The translations under genes were made by a program, and so were the position numbers. From Halalkalibacter suaedae (GTDB lineage: Bacteria > Bacillota > Bacilli > Bacillales > Bacillaceae_D), in assembly GCF_017939705.1 (NCBI RefSeq), contig NZ_JAGKSQ010000002.1:124001-188000 (forward strand): DNA of 64,000 nt, given 5' to 3'. Positions 61,059 to 64,000 of the stretch are shown here, one piece after another (within the stretch, counting starts at the first letter, position 1; each line of letters begins with the position of its first letter). The notes beneath the pieces were generated by a model, which saw only the letters and a program-made list of their open reading frames with translations, did no database searches and was not told the origin of the DNA.

Positions 61059-61087
61059 TTGAATAAGAACGTATATTCGCATATAAT
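61059..61087 (+). promoter_or_regulatory. Promoter of the YolD-like gene
   Basis: TTGAAT (61059-61064) and TATAAT (61082-61087), spacer 17, flanked by two LexA boxes. Confidence 0.8.
61067..61078. promoter_or_regulatory. LexA (DinR) box 1
   Basis: GAACGTATATTC, one mismatch from GAACNNNNGTTC, within the promoter spacer. Confidence 0.78.
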
Positions 61088-61089
61088 AA

Positions 61090-61101
61090 GAACATACATT
61101 C
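61090..61101. promoter_or_regulatory. LexA (DinR) box 2
   Basis: GAACATACATTC, one mismatch from GAACNNNNGTTC, immediately after the -10 box. Spaced 23 bases from box 1. Confidence 0.75.
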
Positions 61102-61119
61102 TTATAAGGGGTTGATTAG

Positions 61120-61473
61120 ATGCACCATGTCAGACAGGAGGATTTGCTTCAACGTGGGAATAAGCTTTGGGAGATGCGTTTTATTTTGCCGGAACATAAG
61201 GCTGCGTTACTTCATTTAAACGAAGTAGAAAAAGAGGTTCCTTGCCCAGATCTTGATGAACAGGAGCTTGCTGAAATAGGTATTGTTGTTATGGATGCTC
61301 TTCGACATGAGTTAACTGTACATATTGTTTATTGGGAGAAAGGTTTCCTTAAAGATGTAGACGCAACTGTACAGAATGTAGATCAGCAAACAAATCGGAT
61401 TAAACTGTTGGTTGGTGAGGATGAAGTGAAATATATTCATGTTAAGCAATTAAAGACAGTAGATCGACTATAG
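61120..61473 (+). CDS. YolD-like protein, SOS-controlled
   Basis: 117 residues with the YolD-like core: RGNKLWEMRFILPEHKAALLHL (the 'R....M..PEH...L' pattern), a linker ending LDEQELAEIG, and a C-terminal beta sheet (HELTVHIVYWEKGFLKDVDATVQNVD). YolD-like proteins usually precede a UvrX/YqjW-type Y-family polymerase; here no polymerase follows (the next gene is a GNAT). TPP genes and repeat B lie upstream. The ATG follows AAGGGG. Two LexA boxes flank the promoter. Confidence 0.85.
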   Translation: MHHVRQEDLLQRGNKLWEMRFILPEHKAALLHLNEVEKEVPCPDLDEQELAEIGIVVMDALRHELTVHIVYWEKGFLKDVDATVQNVDQQTNRIKLLVGEDEVKYIHVKQLKTVDRL

Positions 61474-61569
61474 TGAATACAGTCACGCTAGATTGTCTCG
61501 ATTTAAAAAATATTCTTGTATTTACTCATTCCAAGTATAAAATAAAAATAACAAAACTAGCTTGGGGGA

Positions 61570-62016
61570 ATGACAGTGAACGTCAGTAGAGCAAGTACAA
61601 AAGATGCGGAAGGAATAGCAGGCTTATTCAATCAGTATCGTCTATTCTACAAACAACCTTCCAATATCGAGGCAGCGAAGCAATATATCACAACTAGAAT
61701 CGAAAGAAATGAGTCAGTTATTTTCATGGTAAGGGAAAAGGGAGTTGTACATGGCTTTGTGCAGCTATATCCTTCTTTTTCATCTATCTCGTTAAGACGA
61801 ACATGGATCTTAAATGATTTGTATGTAGAAGAGAGTGCACGAAGACGAGGTATTGGACAATCTCTATTGGATAAGGTAAGGCAGTTCGCATTAGAAACAG
61901 AGGCAGCCTCTATCAGCTTACAGACGGCACCAACAAATCAAACAGCACAAGCCCTTTATGAAAGAAATGGCTATATAGTAGATCAAACCTATTTAAATTA
62001 TTCGCTATCTTTGTAG
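61570..62016 (+). CDS. GNAT-family N-acetyltransferase
   Basis: 148 residues with the acetyl-CoA-binding signature LYVEESARRRGIGQSLLDKV (about 86-105) and the usual N- and C-terminal strands. Substrate is unknown. ATG 61570 has GGGGGA too close; the GTG at 61576 is an alternative start at normal spacing. Confidence 0.88.
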   Translation: MTVNVSRASTKDAEGIAGLFNQYRLFYKQPSNIEAAKQYITTRIERNESVIFMVREKGVVHGFVQLYPSFSSISLRRTWILNDLYVEESARRRGIGQSLLDKVRQFALETEAASISLQTAPTNQTAQALYERNGYIVDQTYLNYSLSL

Positions 62017-62116
62017 GAAAGATTCGAATTACTTCTAGTTTTGTCACATGCTTGATTTCGCTATTCTATTCATAGTAGTCTTTCCATAGACTGCTAAGTT
62101 ATAGGAGATGAGAGCT

Positions 62117-62755
62117 GTGAATAACAAACGATTAATTGCTATACTTGGAATAATTGTGTTAGGAGTAAGTGGATATTATATCATCGGTTCATTCGGCGAA
62201 GAAGAGCTGTCATTTCAAGAGGATGTCGTCCATGCCCAAGTCAGTGAAGGTGAAGTCACAGAGCTTTCAACTGAGGAGAGTAGTGATGAAGCAAGGGTCG
62301 AAGGGGTAGTAGAAGAATACCAATTAACTGATGCAGAAGCAGACATTAAGGTGGCCTATCAGGTCGGACAAGAACAAGAGGTAAAGAGGATCATTGCGAG
62401 CCAACATGAATATTTAAATAATTTAGCTGGCTGGGGAAAAGTAGAATCTATCAATTTCGAACAACTTATAGATGATCGGGATTGGAACCAATTGCAGCAG
62501 GATATAAAATGGTTGTATGAAGAAGGGTTTGCACCATCTGCCATTTTGAATGATATGAGTCATGCTAGCCAGTTTCACACACTTGCTCTAACAGGAGATC
62601 AGATGTCAATTCGTTATCTGCATCGTATTTTTCATGATTTGGACGCTAAGATTAATCAGATCGATGTCGAACAGATTTGGAATGTGACCGATGCGTTTGG
62701 GACAGAGCAAGAGCAAACTGATGTGCAGGAGTACTTAAACAGTTCAACAAATTAA
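62117..62755 (+). CDS. Membrane-anchored hypothetical protein
   Basis: 212 residues from GTG 62117 (AGGAG 9 bases upstream; the ATG at 62108 overlaps the ribosome site). A membrane anchor (about 5-24) is followed by an acidic linker (about 28-75) and a helical C-terminal domain with NNLAGWGKVESINFEQLI and SHASQFHTLALTGDQMSIRYLHRIFHDLD. The family is not recognised. A weak terminator follows. Confidence 0.65.
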   Translation: MNNKRLIAILGIIVLGVSGYYIIGSFGEEELSFQEDVVHAQVSEGEVTELSTEESSDEARVEGVVEEYQLTDAEADIKVAYQVGQEQEVKRIIASQHEYLNNLAGWGKVESINFEQLIDDRDWNQLQQDIKWLYEEGFAPSAILNDMSHASQFHTLALTGDQMSIRYLHRIFHDLDAKINQIDVEQIWNVTDAFGTEQEQTDVQEYLNSSTN

Positions 62756-62765
62756 TTTTTAGGTT

Positions 62766-62814
62766 AGAGAGGTTGATTACAGGACTAGTTGTCCATTTGA
62801 ATCAACCTCTTTCT
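62766..62814 (+). terminator. Terminator after the 62117 gene
   Basis: AGAGGTTGATT (62768-62778) and AATCAACCTCT (62800-62810) form an 11-bp stem with a short T-rich tail. Confidence 0.65.
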
Positions 62815-62864
62815 GCGATTTATGGTAGAATGGATGACATTCAATGAATAAGGGTTTGATTAAG

Positions 62865-63929
62865 ATGAAAGTGTTAAAAAAGAGCAAATTTGTTGGTGAA
62901 AGAATGATAAAGACAGCTGTGGCTGTTTTTATTACTGCACATCTATGCTATTTGTTAGAACTGCCTGTTGCTTTTGCTGTAATTATTGCGATTGTTACAA
63001 TTGAGCCTACGGCATCGGATTCAATCAAAAAAGGATTGATCAGATTTCCTGCTGCTTTAATAGGTGCGGGATTGGCGATGACATTTACTTATTTCTTTGG
63101 ACAAACACCGTTAACGTATACTCTTTCAGGATTTTTGACGTTATTTCTCTGTCATAAGCTGAAATTACAGGACGGTGCACTCATTGCAACAATTACAGCA
63201 GTAGCAATGATTCAACTCACTCAAGATCACTTCCTCCTCTCTTTTCTCGAGAGAGCTGGAACAACAACACTCGGATTACTCGTGTCCACCTTCGTGAATT
63301 TCTTTATTCTACCAGCGAAATTCTCAGGTGTTATTAGTAAACGAAATGAACAATTGTTTGAAAAGACAGCGAACCTGTTGCAAATGCGGGTTGAGGAACT
63401 AATTGTTGAACAAAAAGGACATTCAAAGCAAACAGAGAAAGCATATCGCCATATCACGGGAGAAATAGCAAAATCATTCAGACTTTGTGATTATCAAAGA
63501 GAAGAGTGGAAATACCATCGTCATTCCAGAAAAGAGTTACGTGAGTTTCTTTATGAAGTTAAGAAGTTAGAATATCTCCAACAAATTCATTATCATATTG
63601 GTCATTTAATTTCAGTGTCAATTAGAGATAAGGTCCTATCTTGTTCTGATCAAGAGCTCTTACTTTCAACGATCCAATCGACTGTTCGATTATTGAAACA
63701 CCCAACGGAAATGATTACAACAGAGCATATTGAATCGATTAGAGAGTTAGATGAACATTTTTGGAGAACGAATGAAGAAAGTGAATCATCGTTAATGCAA
63801 AAATATCATCATCACTTTTCAGTTGAAACCGTCATTTTATTTGTTGTTCTTTCTATTCACGATGTCTTAGAAGAGATTGAGCGTATTCATCAACATGGAC
63901 AAGCACATGAGGAGGAGTTAGCAAAATGA
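62865..63929 (+). CDS. Aromatic acid exporter family (DUF939, YqjA-like) membrane protein
   Basis: 354 residues. The N-terminal half (about 15-150) has five to six membrane segments with the ArAE_1 signature IKTAVAVFITAHLCYLLELP and AIVTIEPTASDSIKKGLIR; the C-terminal half is a soluble helical domain. ATG 62865 with AAGGG upstream is preferred to ATG 62844. It overlaps the next gene by 4 bases (ATGA). Substrate unknown. Confidence 0.85.
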   Translation: MKVLKKSKFVGERMIKTAVAVFITAHLCYLLELPVAFAVIIAIVTIEPTASDSIKKGLIRFPAALIGAGLAMTFTYFFGQTPLTYTLSGFLTLFLCHKLKLQDGALIATITAVAMIQLTQDHFLLSFLERAGTTTLGLLVSTFVNFFILPAKFSGVISKRNEQLFEKTANLLQMRVEELIVEQKGHSKQTEKAYRHITGEIAKSFRLCDYQREEWKYHRHSRKELREFLYEVKKLEYLQQIHYHIGHLISVSIRDKVLSCSDQELLLSTIQSTVRLLKHPTEMITTEHIESIRELDEHFWRTNEESESSLMQKYHHHFSVETVILFVVLSIHDVLEEIERIHQHGQAHEEELAK

Positions 63930-64000
63930 TTGAAATGTATGAAGGAAACGATTTTTGGGCTTCCCCGTCCGAATATAAGCCAGGAGAACAATTAACAATT
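63926..64000 (+). CDS. 5' end of a gene coupled to the exporter gene (partial)
   Basis: ATG 63926 overlaps the exporter stop (ATGA) and follows GAGGAGGAG. The first 25 residues (MIEMYEGNDFWASPSEYKP...) run off the window edge. The coupling suggests a partner of the exporter; family not recognised. Confidence 0.6.
   Translation, partial: MIEMYEGNDFWASPSEYKPGEQLTI

Overview
The window is AT-rich chromosomal DNA of an aerobic, endospore-forming member of the Bacillaceae. The evidence is a set of spore genes (an alpha/beta-type small acid-soluble protein, an SspH-like protein, an Sda-like checkpoint peptide, YtvI), typical AGGAGG ribosome sites, CtsR, Fur, LexA and TPP-riboswitch control sites of the Firmicutes type, and gene pairs familiar from Bacillus subtilis (yeaC-yeaD, sacP/sacA, ylmB/tenA, ydgG/ydgH-like, yitC/yitD). 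The species cannot be fixed from the sequence. I see no rRNA, tRNA, phage, transposase or CRISPR array. The window reads as core chromosome with many short operons separated by clear intrinsic terminators.

Left part (1-20 kb): a truncated zinc-ribbon gene, sda, a TPP-riboswitch-controlled thiC followed by a tiny CxxC protein, an acidic protein and a Suv3-like RNA helicase. Next come a membrane-tethered BMP/Med-type receptor with an orphan histidine kinase, an MmcB-like nuclease-fold protein, a transporter, a MoxR/DUF58/membrane-protein operon, gndA and an M3 oligopeptidase.

Middle (20-40 kb): clpE with a CtsR-overlapped promoter; a complete sucrose module (antiterminator sacT, RAT/terminator, PTS permease sacP, fructokinase, sucrose-6-phosphate hydrolase sacA); aldo/keto reductase and HD hydrolase; a Fur-box-preceded DUF1450 protein; sspH; a CaCA exchanger; a MarR-MMPL efflux operon; DacC-like penicillin-binding protein; ppnP; a long-form speD; an alpha/beta SASP and ytvI.

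Right part (40-64 kb): a lipoprotein, MgtC-like protein, TetR regulator, endonuclease IV with a phosphodiesterase, glutamate-dehydrogenase-family enzyme and AbrB-type membrane protein. A cell-envelope pair and a coiled-coil protein follow, then a PRC-barrel protein, NfrA-type nitroreductase, two proteins sharing an undescribed C-terminal domain around a nested palindrome, threonine aldolase and SIMPL protein. The end holds a Fur-box siderophore ATPase, a sulfolactate operon with a VOC protein, a second TPP riboswitch driving ylmB-tenA, a LexA-controlled YolD-like gene and an aromatic-acid-exporter-like protein.

The less explained parts are a family of modular palindromic intergenic repeats (three copies) whose outer arms differ between copies yet stay complementary, the receptor/orphan-kinase pair, the paired coiled-coil/His-rich proteins, and about eight small genes shorter than 60 codons that have good ribosome sites. 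All functional assignments are by reading motifs and remembered family patterns; no database search was possible.
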